Source: Rothia dentocariosa ATCC 17931 (GTDB taxonomy: Bacteria > Actinomycetota > Actinomycetes > Actinomycetales > Micrococcaceae). From it: 64,000 nucleotides of DNA. The notes beneath the pieces are model-generated. The model did no database searches. It was not told the DNA's origin and worked only from the letters and a program-made list of their open reading frames with translations. This document shows, piece after piece, positions 34,081-44,012 of the stretch (position 1 is its first letter; every line of letters starts with the position of its first letter). The DNA is taken from assembly GCF_000164695.2 (NCBI RefSeq), contig NC_014643.1, positions 1,426,001 through 1,490,000 of the forward strand, in the 5' to 3' direction. The position numbers and the translations under genes are program-made.

Positions 34081-37000
34081 TTAGGAATCAGTCGGGGTGA
34101 AAAGCTCACGAATCTGTTCCGCATCCACCCGGGACGAGGCGAAGGAACCGTCGTTGACGACCGCATCAAACAGTGCAGCTTTCGAGGCCTTCAAATCCAT
34201 GACCTTCTCTTCAATGGTGCCCTCAGCCACCAGTCGGTACACGTGCACATCGCGTTCCTGCCCCAGCCTATGGATGCGGTCCACCGCCTGCTGTTCAGCC
34301 GCCGGGTTCCACCACGGGTCCATAATGAAACAGTGATCTGCCTCCGTCAGGTTCAGTCCGAACCCGCCCGCCTTGAGCGAAATCAGGAACACCGGTGCCG
34401 CACCCTCGGCGAAATCTTTCAAAACCTGCGGGCGGTTGCGGGTTGTGCCGTCCAAGTACAGGTAGTCGATGCCTTCAGCCTGCAGCCGTTCAGCAATTGT
34501 GCGCAGATACCCCGTGAACTGGCTGAACACCAGCACCCGGTGCCCGTCGCCTAAGAGCGAGGGCAGATGCTCCACCAAATATTCGAGCTTGGCGGAAGCC
34601 ACCCCGGCGTATTCGTCCGGGTCGATAAGCGTGGCATCAAGCGCCAGCCGCCGCAGAAGCGTGAGCGACTGGAAAATCGTGAACCGGTTCTTATCCATAT
34701 CATCTAAAAGCCCGAGCACCTTCTGCCGCTCGCGCTGCAGATGCATATCGTAAATATGCCGATGCGCCGTCGTGAGCGGCACGTTTACCCGCACATCGTT
34801 CTTTTCGGGAAGATCGGCGGCGACCACATCCTTCGTGCGGCGCAGCATCAGAGGGCGAACCCGGCGGCGTAACTTCTCAATAACCTGCGGGTCTTCACCG
34901 GACTCGGCGGGGCGCGCATATAGGTCGCGGAACATTCGCGCCGAGGGGAACAGCCCATCCGCCACAATCGCCAAGAGTGCCCAAAGCTCCATGAGGTTGT
35001 TCTCCATCGGGGTGCCCGTGATGGCGAGTTTCACCTGCGCGTTTAGGGCACGCGCCACCTTCCACGCGCGAGTTTTCGTGTTCTTCACGAACTGCGCCTC
35101 ATCCAAAATTAACGCACCCCACCCTGCATGCGGGGAAGTGCTCTTCTCTGCGTTTTCGGGAACGTGGTTACCGAATTCGGTGTATCCATCTTCGTCGAGG
35201 CGGAACAGCGCATAGCTCGTGAGCACCAGATGCGCACCCTGCACTAGCTCGGCGATGCTCTTGCCGCTTTTGCTCGTAGACTCGGTGATAGTCACCACCT
35301 TCGCACCCGGCACGAATCGTGCAGCCTCTTGCGCCCAGTTACCCACCACGGATGTTGGCGCAACCACGAGGAAAGGTGCAAACTCGGTGTGATCGGCGCG
35401 TTGCTCATGCTCGGCGATCGCTTGGGCAAGCAGAGCGAGCACCTGCACGGTTTTGCCCAAGCCCATATCGTCGGCAAGAATCCCGCCCAGCCGGTGCTGC
35501 CTCAAGAACGCGAGCCAGCGGAAACCCTCAAGCTGATAAGGTCGCAGGACTGCCGTAAGACCCGGGGGAGAGGGCAGGTGATTCGCTGAAAATACGCCGG
35601 AAGAAACAGATAAAGAATCGGAATGTTCGTTCTCTAAAACTTCTTCGGAATCGGCGGTCTCACCCGCACGGTCGGCGGCCTCCACAAGGGCGAGAAGACT
35701 CTTGACCTGCGCATCCCAAGAAGCCACGGTTTCCACACTCGAAGCGAGCGATTCCAGCTCAGAGAATAGTCCCGCCTGATGCCGGTTAATACGCAGCTCA
35801 CCGCCGGTTTCGTTGAGCGTGCGAGCCTCCTCAATGAGGGTTCTCAGCGCCGAAAACTCCGGGCGATTGAGTGAAAAATAGGTGCCGTTACCCAGCAAAA
35901 TACGATCCTGATTCCGATCGAGCGCCTCAAAAACCTGGGCGAAAGGCACAGTCCAGTTATTGACCTTAATAGCGATACCCAGCCCGAACCAGTCACGCGA
36001 ATTACCCTCGGTCACCTTGATCTCAATCATGGCGTCGGTTGCCTCGGTAAACTCAGGCACGGAACCGAGCAGCCGCACGCGAACCCCGGGAATACGCCGC
36101 AGGGCGGGCAGCACATGAGCGAGAATATCGCGGGTTTCCCATCCCTGAGAACGGCGTTCCCCAAACCCGCCTGCCAACACCGGGTTAGATGCGGTCGCCG
36201 ACCGTACCGCGCGCAGCACCCGCGCCTCAAAACGCTCGTCGCGTTCTGTGCCCAAGCCCAGCGCCGGCAGGCGGCGAACCCCCGAGTCTGTGCCTTCTTC
36301 ATCGAGTGGGTTCTTCGGGTACTCCCAATACCAATTCAGGAGCGCATCGTGCGAAATCTCATCATCAAAATGCGCCTCAAACACCAAATAGGGCGAACGA
36401 ACCTTCGGCAGAGCCAAAGTCGGGTCTGGGGTAAGGAACGGGACGGCCCGCGTGAGGGTAGGCAAGAACTCGCGGTGAAAAGCCTCGCGCTCGCCCGCCG
36501 GAATACGCATTTCGCCGCGAGATACCAACGATTCTGCGGCTGCGTCCAAAGGCTCGGCAAGCGGAATAAACGCCAGATTAAGACCCTCCGGCAGATCCGG
36601 AATAGTCGGCGTCGCAGCGTTCTCGGACGAAAGTTCGGGAATGAGCCCGCCCGCCTGCGTTTCAGAATTTTCGTTTTCGCCCGAGCTCTTCTCCGCCTGC
36701 TCTTGTGAAGATTGAGCCTGAAAAACATCGCGATGCGGCGCGTCTAAGGCGCCTTTGCGCGTGCTCTTCCAATGCACCCGATGCGCCTGTTCCTCGTAAA
36801 TACGCTGCACAAGAGAACCGAGCGCGAAAAATCCTGAGCGTGGCGAGCCGATGGGGTGGCAGTGCGCGGCATCAAACCAGAGCTGCCGCACCCGGTTATC
36901 TTCGCGGGTTTCCCATCCCAAGGCGGCATGAAGAGCCAGGTCAGGAGCGGAATCTTCACTCACGGCAGCCTCTGCGTTCTGTCGGGATTCGACCTCAACG

Positions 37001-38040
37001 GCTCCGGCGTGTACCCTCACCTGGGCGGGCGGCAGAACCGCCGTAGTCACCTCAAACCCTTCGAGAAGAATCGGCAGGCCAATCTGCTCTGTGCGCGCTA
37101 GAACATCCCACAGTAGCGTAGAGTTCGTGGCGGTGAGCGAAATCCAGTCCCGATGCGAAGAGTACATATTCTGCCACGGGCGTGCGATAGCGTATATCTC
37201 GGCGAAGAATCGTTCGTGCTCGGGGTACACTTCGTGACGACCGACCGGCCCACCAACGCTGGAGGCGAAGGTCTCCCAGCTGAGCCCGCCCTTGATCCAG
37301 CGCCCGGTTTTGGACTGCATCAGCGGTCGCGCCAGCAAATTGATAGGCGGGGTTGCACCGGGAATATTGCGCCCGCGCGCATACGAACCCGAAATGCTGA
37401 AGGAAAGGTCGAGCGCCCCCGGAACCCGTGCCGAATCAATACCGGATGCTTCACCCCGGGCAGCGAGAACCTGCGCCATATCGCGCCGCCACACCGAAAT
37501 TTTCGAGGGCGAAGAATGCGTATTCTCGTGGTCGTTCAGGGAGAGAGATTCTGGTTCGGTGGTGAGCGAGCTTGCCGAACGAATAGCCCCGGATGCGCGC
37601 AACGCCGCCAGGGGATCGTCGGCTGCCTCCGCAACCTGTCGCACGGTATCTTCTGGGCTCTCCGGGTTCATAGACTGGCGGATGCGGTCGCCGGGCGCAT
37701 TGTCGAGGGCTTTCCGCGCGGTCTTGGCGCGGTCGAGTGCGGTGAGCATGAGGGCGACGGCATGTTTGCAGTCGGCGGCGACCGGGCATGTGCATCGTGC
37801 GTTGAAAAGATTGGAATCGGCGTCAGAACCCAGGAAGAAGCGAATATCTACCTCATAGGGAATAGGGGTACTCCCGTTCACCAGACCTTCCAGCGTGTTT
37901 TCGTCTTCGTCGTAGGTGTAGCGCACCACTTCACGCTGACGGGCATAAGCAAGCCCGCGCTGGTATGCCTTATGCCCCGCCTGCCGAATAATCTGCGCAA
38001 CGGTGACGGGGATATCGGGGAAGGGATTTGGCGTGCTCAC
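34081..38040 (-). CDS. SNF2-family helicase with SWIM zinc finger
   Basis: Large ATP-dependent DNA translocase of 1319 residues. A SWIM zinc finger with Cys83, Cys85, Cys91 and His93 (CTCPVAADCKH) lies near the N-terminus. About 750 residues without motifs I recognise follow; part may be the bacterial SNF2-associated region. The two RecA-like lobes come last: Walker A in DDMGLGKTVQ, DEAQ box ILDEAQFVKN, TGTPMENNLMELW, and motif VI QAVDRIHRLGQ. Likely involved in transcription or DNA repair remodelling like RapA/HepA. No restriction or defence genes are nearby. The start is GTG at 38040. Confidence 0.93.
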   Translation of the reverse strand: MSTPNPFPDIPVTVAQIIRQAGHKAYQRGLAYARQREVVRYTYDEDENTLEGLVNGSTPIPYEVDIRFFLGSDADSNLFNARCTCPVAADCKHAVALMLTALDRAKTARKALDNAPGDRIRQSMNPESPEDTVRQVAEAADDPLAALRASGAIRSASSLTTEPESLSLNDHENTHSSPSKISVWRRDMAQVLAARGEASGIDSARVPGALDLSFSISGSYARGRNIPGATPPINLLARPLMQSKTGRWIKGGLSWETFASSVGGPVGRHEVYPEHERFFAEIYAIARPWQNMYSSHRDWISLTATNSTLLWDVLARTEQIGLPILLEGFEVTTAVLPPAQVRVHAGAVEVESRQNAEAAVSEDSAPDLALHAALGWETREDNRVRQLWFDAAHCHPIGSPRSGFFALGSLVQRIYEEQAHRVHWKSTRKGALDAPHRDVFQAQSSQEQAEKSSGENENSETQAGGLIPELSSENAATPTIPDLPEGLNLAFIPLAEPLDAAAESLVSRGEMRIPAGEREAFHREFLPTLTRAVPFLTPDPTLALPKVRSPYLVFEAHFDDEISHDALLNWYWEYPKNPLDEEGTDSGVRRLPALGLGTERDERFEARVLRAVRSATASNPVLAGGFGERRSQGWETRDILAHVLPALRRIPGVRVRLLGSVPEFTEATDAMIEIKVTEGNSRDWFGLGIAIKVNNWTVPFAQVFEALDRNQDRILLGNGTYFSLNRPEFSALRTLIEEARTLNETGGELRINRHQAGLFSELESLASSVETVASWDAQVKSLLALVEAADRAGETADSEEVLENEHSDSLSVSSGVFSANHLPSPPGLTAVLRPYQLEGFRWLAFLRQHRLGGILADDMGLGKTVQVLALLAQAIAEHEQRADHTEFAPFLVVAPTSVVGNWAQEAARFVPGAKVVTITESTSKSGKSIAELVQGAHLVLTSYALFRLDEDGYTEFGNHVPENAEKSTSPHAGWGALILDEAQFVKNTKTRAWKVARALNAQVKLAITGTPMENNLMELWALLAIVADGLFPSARMFRDLYARPAESGEDPQVIEKLRRRVRPLMLRRTKDVVAADLPEKNDVRVNVPLTTAHRHIYDMHLQRERQKVLGLLDDMDKNRFTIFQSLTLLRRLALDATLIDPDEYAGVASAKLEYLVEHLPSLLGDGHRVLVFSQFTGYLRTIAERLQAEGIDYLYLDGTTRNRPQVLKDFAEGAAPVFLISLKAGGFGLNLTEADHCFIMDPWWNPAAEQQAVDRIHRLGQERDVHVYRLVAEGTIEEKVMDLKASKAALFDAVVNDGSFASSRVDAEQIRELFTPTDS

Positions 38041-38084
38041 CGTTCCATTATCTCAAGGGTGTCAAAGAATCGCGCGGTAATTCG

Positions 38085-38372
38085 TTATGAGGTATGTCCA
38101 AGATGCGCTGAGCGTTTTTTACGTACATTTTTGATGACTATTGTGAAGAACATAATAAAAGTGATGATGGTGGTCAGGAAGCCAACGCATAAGACGCTCA
38201 CGGCAAGGGTAGCGGCTGCCTGTGTGAGAGGACTCGACCCCTTGGGCTGAACGCCCCTCCACTCGAAGGCATGGTACTCAACGACTGCTCCCCAGCCTGC
38301 CAGGGTGAACAATCCAATACCGAGAATGAGGAATAGTGCAGCTATTGCCCCGACCATACGTGCAGTTTTCAT
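38085..38372 (-). CDS. Tandem small membrane protein, copy 1
   Basis: Not recognised. It has 95 residues with two transmembrane helices, the first at about 8-28 (VGAIAALFLILGIGLFTLAG) and the second at about 55-80. Between them is an extracytoplasmic-looking loop with the conserved block LAGWGAVVEYHAFEWRGVQPKGSSPLT. A basic tail follows. It is the last of three adjacent paralogues on the minus strand and the most diverged, lacking the longer polar tail of the other two. Confidence 0.75.
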   Translation of the reverse strand: MKTARMVGAIAALFLILGIGLFTLAGWGAVVEYHAFEWRGVQPKGSSPLTQAAATLAVSVLCVGFLTTIITFIMFFTIVIKNVRKKRSAHLGHTS

Positions 38373-38395
38373 GCTTTCCCCTTGAGTAACTGACT

Positions 38396-38722
38396 TTATG
38401 AATTCATCTGTTCCCGGTCTTCTGCCGAGGGTGTTTTATTCTGCTCAGCATGCTTATTTTGTGCCTTGCGTGCCTTCTTGGTCGCCGTTGTGAAGAGCAG
38501 AATTAAGGCGATAATGCCGGTGAGGAAGCCGGTGCCTAGGAACCATAGGCTCAGATTATTAGTCGCCATGACGAGGGGACTTGCTCCTGCGGGATCGATG
38601 CCCTTCCACTCGAAGGCGTGGTATTCCACGAGTGAACCCCAGCCGGCTAGGATGAGCAATCCAAACCCGATAACCAGAAGTACTGCGGCTACTGCTCCAA
38701 CGGTGTATATAGCTTTTTTCAT
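38396..38722 (-). CDS. Tandem small membrane protein, copy 2
   Basis: Paralogue of 108 residues with the same two-helix layout. The loop block is LAGWGSLVEYHAFEWKGIDPAGASPL. The C-terminal tail KKARKAQNKHAEQNKTPSAEDREQMNS is polar and charged. The ATG at 38722 is preceded by AAGGAGCGCCC, a good ribosome site. Copies 2 and 3 are more similar to each other than to copy 1. Confidence 0.8.
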   Translation of the reverse strand: MKKAIYTVGAVAAVLLVIGFGLLILAGWGSLVEYHAFEWKGIDPAGASPLVMATNNLSLWFLGTGFLTGIIALILLFTTATKKARKAQNKHAEQNKTPSAEDREQMNS

Positions 38723-38744
38723 GGGCGCTCCTTAGATGCTGACT

Positions 38745-39074
38745 CTATGAATCAACCTGGTTATGGTCGCCTTCTACCAAGGGGTTTTTATTCTGCTCAC
38801 TGTGCTTATTTTGTGCCTTGCGTGTCTTCTTGGTCGTCGTTGTGAAGCGCAGAATAAAGGTGAAGAGCCCGGCGAGAAAACCGGTGCCTAAGAACCAGTA
38901 GCTGAGGTTGGCGGTTGCTCGCGTTAGGGGACTTGCTCCTTTATGCTGCACGCCCCTCCATTCGAGGGCATGATACTCTACAAGTGAGCCCCAACCGGCC
39001 AGGATGAACAAGCCAAACCCAATGATCAGAAAAATTGCGGCCACTATCCCCATGATCTGTACAGTCTTTTTCAC
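38745..39074 (-). CDS. Tandem small membrane protein, copy 3
   Basis: First gene of the triplet in transcription order, 109 residues. The GTG at 39074 is chosen because it gives MKKTVQIMGIVAAIFLIIGFG, aligned with copies 1 and 2. A longer frame to 39137 would add 21 unrelated residues. The loop block is LAGWGSLVEYHALEWRGVQHKGASPLT. The tail KKTRKAQNKHSEQNKNP is close to copy 2. Adjacent genes are 22-23 bases apart, suggesting one transcript. The sharing of the loop block suggests a binding surface outside the membrane; that is an inference. Confidence 0.78.
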   Translation of the reverse strand: MKKTVQIMGIVAAIFLIIGFGLFILAGWGSLVEYHALEWRGVQHKGASPLTRATANLSYWFLGTGFLAGLFTFILRFTTTTKKTRKAQNKHSEQNKNPLVEGDHNQVDS

Positions 39075-39499
39075 AGTTATCACTCTTTCTTTCCGGAAGC
39101 GTAAAGTGGGCGTGACATGGTGATATATCAGAGGCAAGATAAATTTCTGTACATTACCCAGTGTGCCGTGATTTTTCTCGAATGTGTAGACCTGCTCTGA
39201 AGGCCCAAAACTTCACACTACGCCGCCATGAGGCAGCTATATACAGGTATGCATTCATAATCGCGTTATGTAAATCACAAGAATTTGACGGGTTCGCACG
39301 TTTACAGATTCCTGAAAGCTGTTGTAACCTGGATTCAGCTTCAAGAGTTTCGACTGATAAGCTCCGACTATGGTCGAACGCCAACCCCATGTTCACGGGT
39401 GGCTCGGATGACGAAGCGGTTTGTATTCGCCGCCTCAGGTGGCACTTGGTACAGGCAAGAGCAACGCGAAAGGAACGCGCATTCGGCGCATGGTTGTCA
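39075..39499. other. Intergenic region upstream of the PIN-toxin pair
   Basis: Mostly non-coding. An open frame extends leftward from the putative antitoxin to 39161, but its early part has a Cys- and Arg-rich composition unlike a real protein. No promoter is clear. No terminator is visible for the triplet operon start, which faces this region. Confidence 0.35.
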
Positions 39500-39724
39500 A
39501 TGTACAACAGCTCTTCATCTCCAGCATCCCCCCTTACTCCTGCACGCTCTTATCAGGAAAATCTGCGTGCCGCATCCGTGCCCGCACGCGGCGGTTACCA
39601 GGCAGTAAGCATTCAGGATTACGCACGTATTTCTTCTAAGCGCGACGAATTCCTCAATTTTCTGCTTCTTCCCAACCCCGAGGGTATTCCCGCCGTCGAA
39701 TATGCCGGTCTGCGCGTAGCATAG
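39500..39724 (+). CDS. Putative antitoxin of the PIN-domain pair
   Basis: Small frame of about 74 residues, ending 4 bases before the PIN gene. The C-terminal half reads YQAVSIQDYARISSKRDEFLNFLLLPNPEGIPAVEYAGLRVA, compatible with an antitoxin toxin-binding tail. I cannot see a recognised DNA-binding fold. The ATG at 39500 has no ribosome site, so the exact start is uncertain. It is called by position only. Confidence 0.4.
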   Translation: MYNSSSSPASPLTPARSYQENLRAASVPARGGYQAVSIQDYARISSKRDEFLNFLLLPNPEGIPAVEYAGLRVA

Positions 39725-39728
39725 GGGT

Positions 39729-40163
39729 ATGAGCGCCTCAGGACTGCTTCTCGACTCGGATGTACTCGCCGAGATCCGCAAAGCCACGCCAGATCCCAAA
39801 GTTGTTGCCTTTCTGCGCCGCCGCGCCTATAAACACCTCTACATTTCGGTGCTGAGCGTAGGCGAGCTCAAAGGACTCTACCCCTACCCAGAGACCGACC
39901 GCTGGATTGCCGAACTTCTCGACAGATTCGCCGACCACATCATCAACGTGGATGCGCGCGTAAGCCTCGAATGGGCGGGACGCAGCGCTCCGCGCGGCAC
40001 TCACAGTCACGGACGTAAAGATGCCGAGCCCCTGCCCACCGCCGCCCTCGAAGGTCTGATGGCGGCGAGCGCCCAAGCTCACGACCTCGAAATCGTTTCT
40101 TCAAAAGCTGAGGTGTACCGGTCCTGGGGCGTACCCGCGGTGAATCCGTGGATTGAAGACTAA
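39729..40163 (+). CDS. PIN-domain (VapC-like) putative toxin
   Basis: PIN-domain ribonuclease-like protein of 144 residues, of the type found in toxin-antitoxin pairs. The N-terminal acidic site is LLDSDVLAEIRK (Asp9 and Asp11). The second conserved acid is in SVLSVGELKG. The usual third acid, normally an Asp before GLIAA, is replaced by Glu in ALEGLMAASAQAHDL. The usual T-x-N/D-x-x-D end is replaced by SSKAEVY. The active site is thus altered and activity uncertain. A small upstream frame is its likely antitoxin. Confidence 0.75.
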   Translation: MSASGLLLDSDVLAEIRKATPDPKVVAFLRRRAYKHLYISVLSVGELKGLYPYPETDRWIAELLDRFADHIINVDARVSLEWAGRSAPRGTHSHGRKDAEPLPTAALEGLMAASAQAHDLEIVSSKAEVYRSWGVPAVNPWIED

Positions 40164-40414
40164 ATCTTCCGCACAATATTTCACCGTAAGCGCCGGGGGA
40201 GTACCTGCGTGTTTGAGAAGGTCGTGAGAAATGCTCGGCACAGTTAGCTGTATGCGTTGCCGCGGCGGTGAGAGCGCATCGGTAACGTTCGTGTAACCCC
40301 TCTGTTCACGGTGAGCGGTTAACGAAGGTTAGCCGCCAATTAACCGGAACTATTTCCCCGAAAGCCCAGCAGGCTCACACGCGCTGGCAGGTTTCATGGC
40401 ATGATGGAAGAACG

Positions 40415-42529
40415 ATGAAAAGTAGCTCTTCTACATCCCGGTATTCTGCCCCTATGCCACTCTGGCTGCAGGGCATCGTTGAATTAGTTTTTACCGCCGC
40501 GCTTTCTTTCGGGCTTGTGCTCGTTCTGCTCATGGCGGTGTGGTTTACCAACGGTTTTAACCGTATGGATTTTCCCGCGCTCGCAACTCTTGCCTCCCAC
40601 CTGTGGCTGCTCATGCACGGTGTGCCGCTGAATATTCCGAATGCTTTCGGTATTATCTTGCCGCACGGCATGCTCACACTGGTGCCCATGGGGCTGAGCA
40701 TTATTCCGGTGCTCTTATGCTTTAGGTCTGGGCGGAAACTGGCGCGCGCATCCTATGAGGGGGAATTCTTCAAACCCGTACTATTAGGGTGCGCCGCCTA
40801 CGGTATTTTTGCTGCCGTCGCCTTTGCATGGGCGAGCACCGAACGGCATCTGCTGGGTATTGTTGGTGCGGCGTTGATTCCACAGATCGTGGTGCTGGTC
40901 GGGCTGATCTGGGGCGGCTACTATGAATCGCGTTCGCTCGCCCGTATGGTGGGCGTGAACACCGCTGAACAGATTTCGCAGATGAGCCAGTACTCGCGGT
41001 GGGCGAGCTCCTATGTGTGGTCGATTGTGCGTGCCTCCATGGTGGCGATTTTCTCGCTCATTATGGGCGGTGCTCTGGTGCTGGTGGTTGCCATGATGAT
41101 GCGCTGGTCGCAGATCGCAACAATCTACCAGGAACTTCACGCCGGGCCGGTGGGGGCGCTCGCGGTGACCCTGCTGCAGCTGGGTTACCTTCCGAACTTG
41201 GTGATCTACGCGATGTCGTGGACTACCGGCGCCGGGTTTGCGTTCGGCGTGGATACGCATGTGGGCTGGTCGCAGACGACGATGGGCGATCTTCCGCTCT
41301 TTCCGGTGCTGGGTGCTATCCCTGAGAGCCTGGGCTGGATCGGGTATGCGGGTCTGGCGGTTTCGCTGGGCGCCGGAGCCGTTGCCGGTTGGTGGTTCTT
41401 GCGTGAAGGTGAAGACCACGTGGATGAGTGGATCACCATGAAGGTACGTTACCGAGTGATTGCGTTGCCGCTTTCTTCGCTCGTGTTGGGTTCGCTGGTG
41501 GGCGTGCTCTGTGGCGTGTGGGCTTATATTTTGGGTTGGATTTCCAGCGGATCGTTGGGTGTGGGGCGTTTTACTGAGGTAGGCGCATCGCCCGCAGCTT
41601 TTGCCGTGGCGACCGCAATAACCCTGGGTGCGGGTACTGCGTTGGGTAACCTGCTGTGCCATGTGCTTCTGCCCGACAGCAGTCGTGAGCTGCCGCGTTT
41701 TGCCGATGAACGTCCCAATCTGGGCAGTCGCATGAGCGAGATGCTGCAGCAGCGCCGCGCGGCGCGGGCGGAGCGTGAACAGCTCAGGAATGATGAGCAG
41801 GAACGCGAGGCACAAGAACGTGAAGAGCAGGCGCGTGAGCGGGCTCAGCAGCGGCGTGAACGCGTCAAACAGGTGCATGCCCGCCGTGCAGAACTCAATA
41901 AATTTGCCGAGCAGGAAGAGGCGCAGCGAGCGCATAGTTTAGGTATCAAAACGGAGCAAGAATCCTTGCGTGAAGATGGTTCCGCTGAAGCTGCAGACTC
42001 GAAGGCTGCGGCATCTGACGAACAAACCATCGAGCTGGCGGGAGCGGATGAACCCACCGTAGAGCTTGATACCTCTGAGAAATCCGGTGGGGGTACCGAG
42101 GATGCGCCGCGCACGGTCAAGCCCGGCAAGCGTGAGAAAGCCCCGGGGAAGCCGGTCTTTAACCGCGTTCCGCGCCCCGAAACCTCCGGTAATGGCGGTG
42201 ATACTAAGGGCGATCGGGAGACACGAGAGCAGAGCGCTCGTACAGGGGAGTCTGGGTCGCAGAAGGCCTCCTCGTCAGCGGAGTTCCACGAGCCCGGGTA
42301 TAAGCGTTTTGCCGTGCCGCGCCCGGTTGCCGCATCGCCCGCATCCGATCAGGAGAATACGGAAGATTCGGCGCAGTCGCACGAGACTACCATTCAGGAA
42401 AAGCGTCAGCTCACGCCCACTCAGGCGATGGCTGTTATCTTCGGAACCCCTGAGTCGACCGAGGATGAATCTTCGGAGGAAGAGCCCACCACGGGTCAGA
42501 AATCCTCACAGAAGAAGAGGAAGAAATAA
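40415..42529 (+). CDS. PerM-like DUF6350 membrane protein
   Basis: Integral membrane protein of 704 residues. About ten hydrophobic helices fill the first 440 residues, starting [22 protein letters not shown] charged cytoplasmic tail of about 260 residues follows, with a Glu/Arg-rich predicted coiled coil ([19 protein letters not shown]). The family includes mycobacterial PerM, needed for persistence and cell division, whose gene also precedes purN and purH. The tail is low-complexity and likely variable between strains. The function here is inferred only from family and order. Confidence 0.8.
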   Translation: MKSSSSTSRYSAPMPLWLQGIVELVFTAALSFGLVLVLLMAVWFTNGFNRMDFPALATLASHLWLLMHGVPLNIPNAFGIILPHGMLTLVPMGLSIIPVLLCFRSGRKLARASYEGEFFKPVLLGCAAYGIFAAVAFAWASTERHLLGIVGAALIPQIVVLVGLIWGGYYESRSLARMVGVNTAEQISQMSQYSRWASSYVWSIVRASMVAIFSLIMGGALVLVVAMMMRWSQIATIYQELHAGPVGALAVTLLQLGYLPNLVIYAMSWTTGAGFAFGVDTHVGWSQTTMGDLPLFPVLGAIPESLGWIGYAGLAVSLGAGAVAGWWFLREGEDHVDEWITMKVRYRVIALPLSSLVLGSLVGVLCGVWAYILGWISSGSLGVGRFTEVGASPAAFAVATAITLGAGTALGNLLCHVLLPDSSRELPRFADERPNLGSRMSEMLQQRRAARAEREQLRNDEQEREAQEREEQARERAQQRRERVKQVHARRAELNKFAEQEEAQRAHSLGIKTEQESLREDGSAEAADSKAAASDEQTIELAGADEPTVELDTSEKSGGGTEDAPRTVKPGKREKAPGKPVFNRVPRPETSGNGGDTKGDRETREQSARTGESGSQKASSSAEFHEPGYKRFAVPRPVAASPASDQENTEDSAQSHETTIQEKRQLTPTQAMAVIFGTPESTEDESSEEEPTTGQKSSQKKRKK

Positions 42530-42596
42530 CTTTCGCGCCCGAGTATGGCGATATATCGGGAACACCTAGAGGGCTGGGAGTACAGCGGAATATAGC

Positions 42597-42637
42597 AATT
42601 GTGCCGAGTGAATCATAAGAATTCACTCGGCACAATT
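42597..42637. terminator. Convergent terminator hairpin
   Basis: AATTGTGCCGAGTGAAT (42597-42613) pairs perfectly with 42621-42637, with a short loop. It lies between convergent genes. Confidence 0.85.
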
Positions 42638-42663
42638 ATTTGAAAATCTCCCCCAAGAAGGGC

Positions 42664-43146
42664 TTATGGAGCAGGTTGACCGATCGAAACAGAAGTATTG
42701 GCGCGCACTGCATGGTCGAAGGATTCTTGACATTGCTTCATATCTGTATCCGTCAGTGCGTGGGAGTAACACTGCCGATAGTTTTGCGCATCCGGGTTCA
42801 ACGCCATGACAAGCCCCGAAAGAAGCGTCCACCCCGCAAAAAGAAGGCTTAGCCCCGCGGCAACGTAGAGAATCCACGGCCCCCGCCCTTGGGCATTGCG
42901 CACTATCGCCATAATGGTCAGCCCAATCCCCAGAAATACCAAGACAAAAAGCAGAAGAAACAGGGGGAAGGGGCTCAGCAAGAAGGGGGTTCCCGATAGG
43001 GTCAGCATAGAACCCGCAAGCAATAGCCATAAACTGCGCATCAGCTTGCGGCGGCGTTCTTCGGGAGTGAGCTGCGGACGCTTCGGCGCAGGCGGCATCG
43101 GTTGCTGCGGCGGCACTTGGGGGTACGACGGGGGCATATTTGACAT
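42664..43146 (-). CDS. Hypothetical membrane protein with Pro-rich N-terminus
   Basis: Not recognised; 160 residues. The N-terminus is proline- and glutamine-rich (SYPQVPPQQPMPPAPKRP). Three hydrophobic helices lie at about 37-53, 55-82 and 90-112. A short extracytoplasmic C-terminal region follows with two cysteines (RQCYSHAL, KQCQESF) spaced for a disulfide. The arrangement resembles small actinobacterial cell-envelope proteins. It faces the PerM-like gene across a shared terminator and interrupts that gene's usual adjacency to purN. GGAGGTA lies upstream of the ATG. Confidence 0.75.
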   Translation of the reverse strand: MSNMPPSYPQVPPQQPMPPAPKRPQLTPEERRRKLMRSLWLLLAGSMLTLSGTPFLLSPFPLFLLLFVLVFLGIGLTIMAIVRNAQGRGPWILYVAAGLSLLFAGWTLLSGLVMALNPDAQNYRQCYSHALTDTDMKQCQESFDHAVRANTSVSIGQPAP

Positions 43147-43329
43147 AGGTTAAGGGTACCTCCCTGCGGTGGTCTGCGGTCACGAGAATCACCGTGAAAC
43201 CCTGAAAATCTGGACTGGGGGAGGGCCGCCAGCTTATCGTTTCGGAATTGGCTTAACTACAGAATTTCTGGTGCGGTGCCCGTGGTATAGGTGCTACCCA
43301 GCCGCTATGTGATGCGCTAAACTATTGCT

Positions 43330-43908
43330 GTGCGAATTGTGATAATGGTCTCTGGATCCGGTACTAACCTGCAAGCTATTCTCGATGCCGTAAAGGCTGA
43401 CGAGCTAAACGCAGAGATCGCCGCCGTAGGCGCAGATAAGCCCTGCACCGGCCTTGACCGAGCCGCCGCAGCCGGGGTTGAAACCTTTCTGATCGAACCG
43501 ACAGACTATGCTGACCGCGATCAATGGAACCGCGCTCTCGAAGAGAAAATCGCCTCCTACACCCCCGATTACGTTGTATTCGCCGGGTTCATGCGCATTG
43601 TGGATGCGCAGCTGGTCGCCCGCTTCGAGAACCGGATTATCAACACTCACCCCGCGTTGCTGCCCTCATTCCCCGGGGCACACGGTGTGCGGGATGCGCT
43701 CGCCCACGGTGTTAAAATCACCGGGCTGACGGTTCATTTCGTGGATTCCGGGGTCGATACCGGCACGATTATCGCCCAGGCTGCGGTGCCCGTCGAGGAC
43801 GGTGACACCGAAGAAAGCCTGCATGAGCGCATCAAGGTGCAAGAACGTCAGCTCTTGGTGCGGATCCTTGCAGAATTCGCTGCCCTCCCCAAAACTCAAA
43901 ACCCCTAG
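43330..43908 (+). CDS. purN: Phosphoribosylglycinamide formyltransferase PurN
   Basis: Adds a formyl group from 10-formyl-tetrahydrofolate to GAR in purine synthesis. The 192-residue protein has VSGSGTNLQAILDAV at the start for phosphate binding. The catalytic region is FAGFMRI with INTHPALLPSFPGAHG (the Asn and His of the active site). HFVDSGVDTGTIIAQ includes the catalytic Asp. The start is GTG at 43330. purH follows 104 bases downstream on the same strand. Confidence 0.97.
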   Translation: MRIVIMVSGSGTNLQAILDAVKADELNAEIAAVGADKPCTGLDRAAAAGVETFLIEPTDYADRDQWNRALEEKIASYTPDYVVFAGFMRIVDAQLVARFENRIINTHPALLPSFPGAHGVRDALAHGVKITGLTVHFVDSGVDTGTIIAQAAVPVEDGDTEESLHERIKVQERQLLVRILAEFAALPKTQNP

Positions 43909-44012
43909 AACTTCCTGCCCGCACTGCGCCGCATCCCGGTGCATGCGGGCAGTATTAAAACCCCGCCACGGGGTACCACCCATTCACCGAGCAAGAAGCA
44001 ACGGAGTAATTA

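Noticed and set aside
39161..39499. N-terminal extension of the putative antitoxin frame
   Set aside because: The sequence is Cys/Arg-rich and unlike a real protein, and no ribosome site supports a start at 39161.
33057..40163. A defence island around the SNF2 helicase and the PIN-domain gene
   Set aside because: A SWIM-SNF2 gene and a lone PIN pair are both common in core genomes, and no restriction, Cas or other defence genes sit between them.
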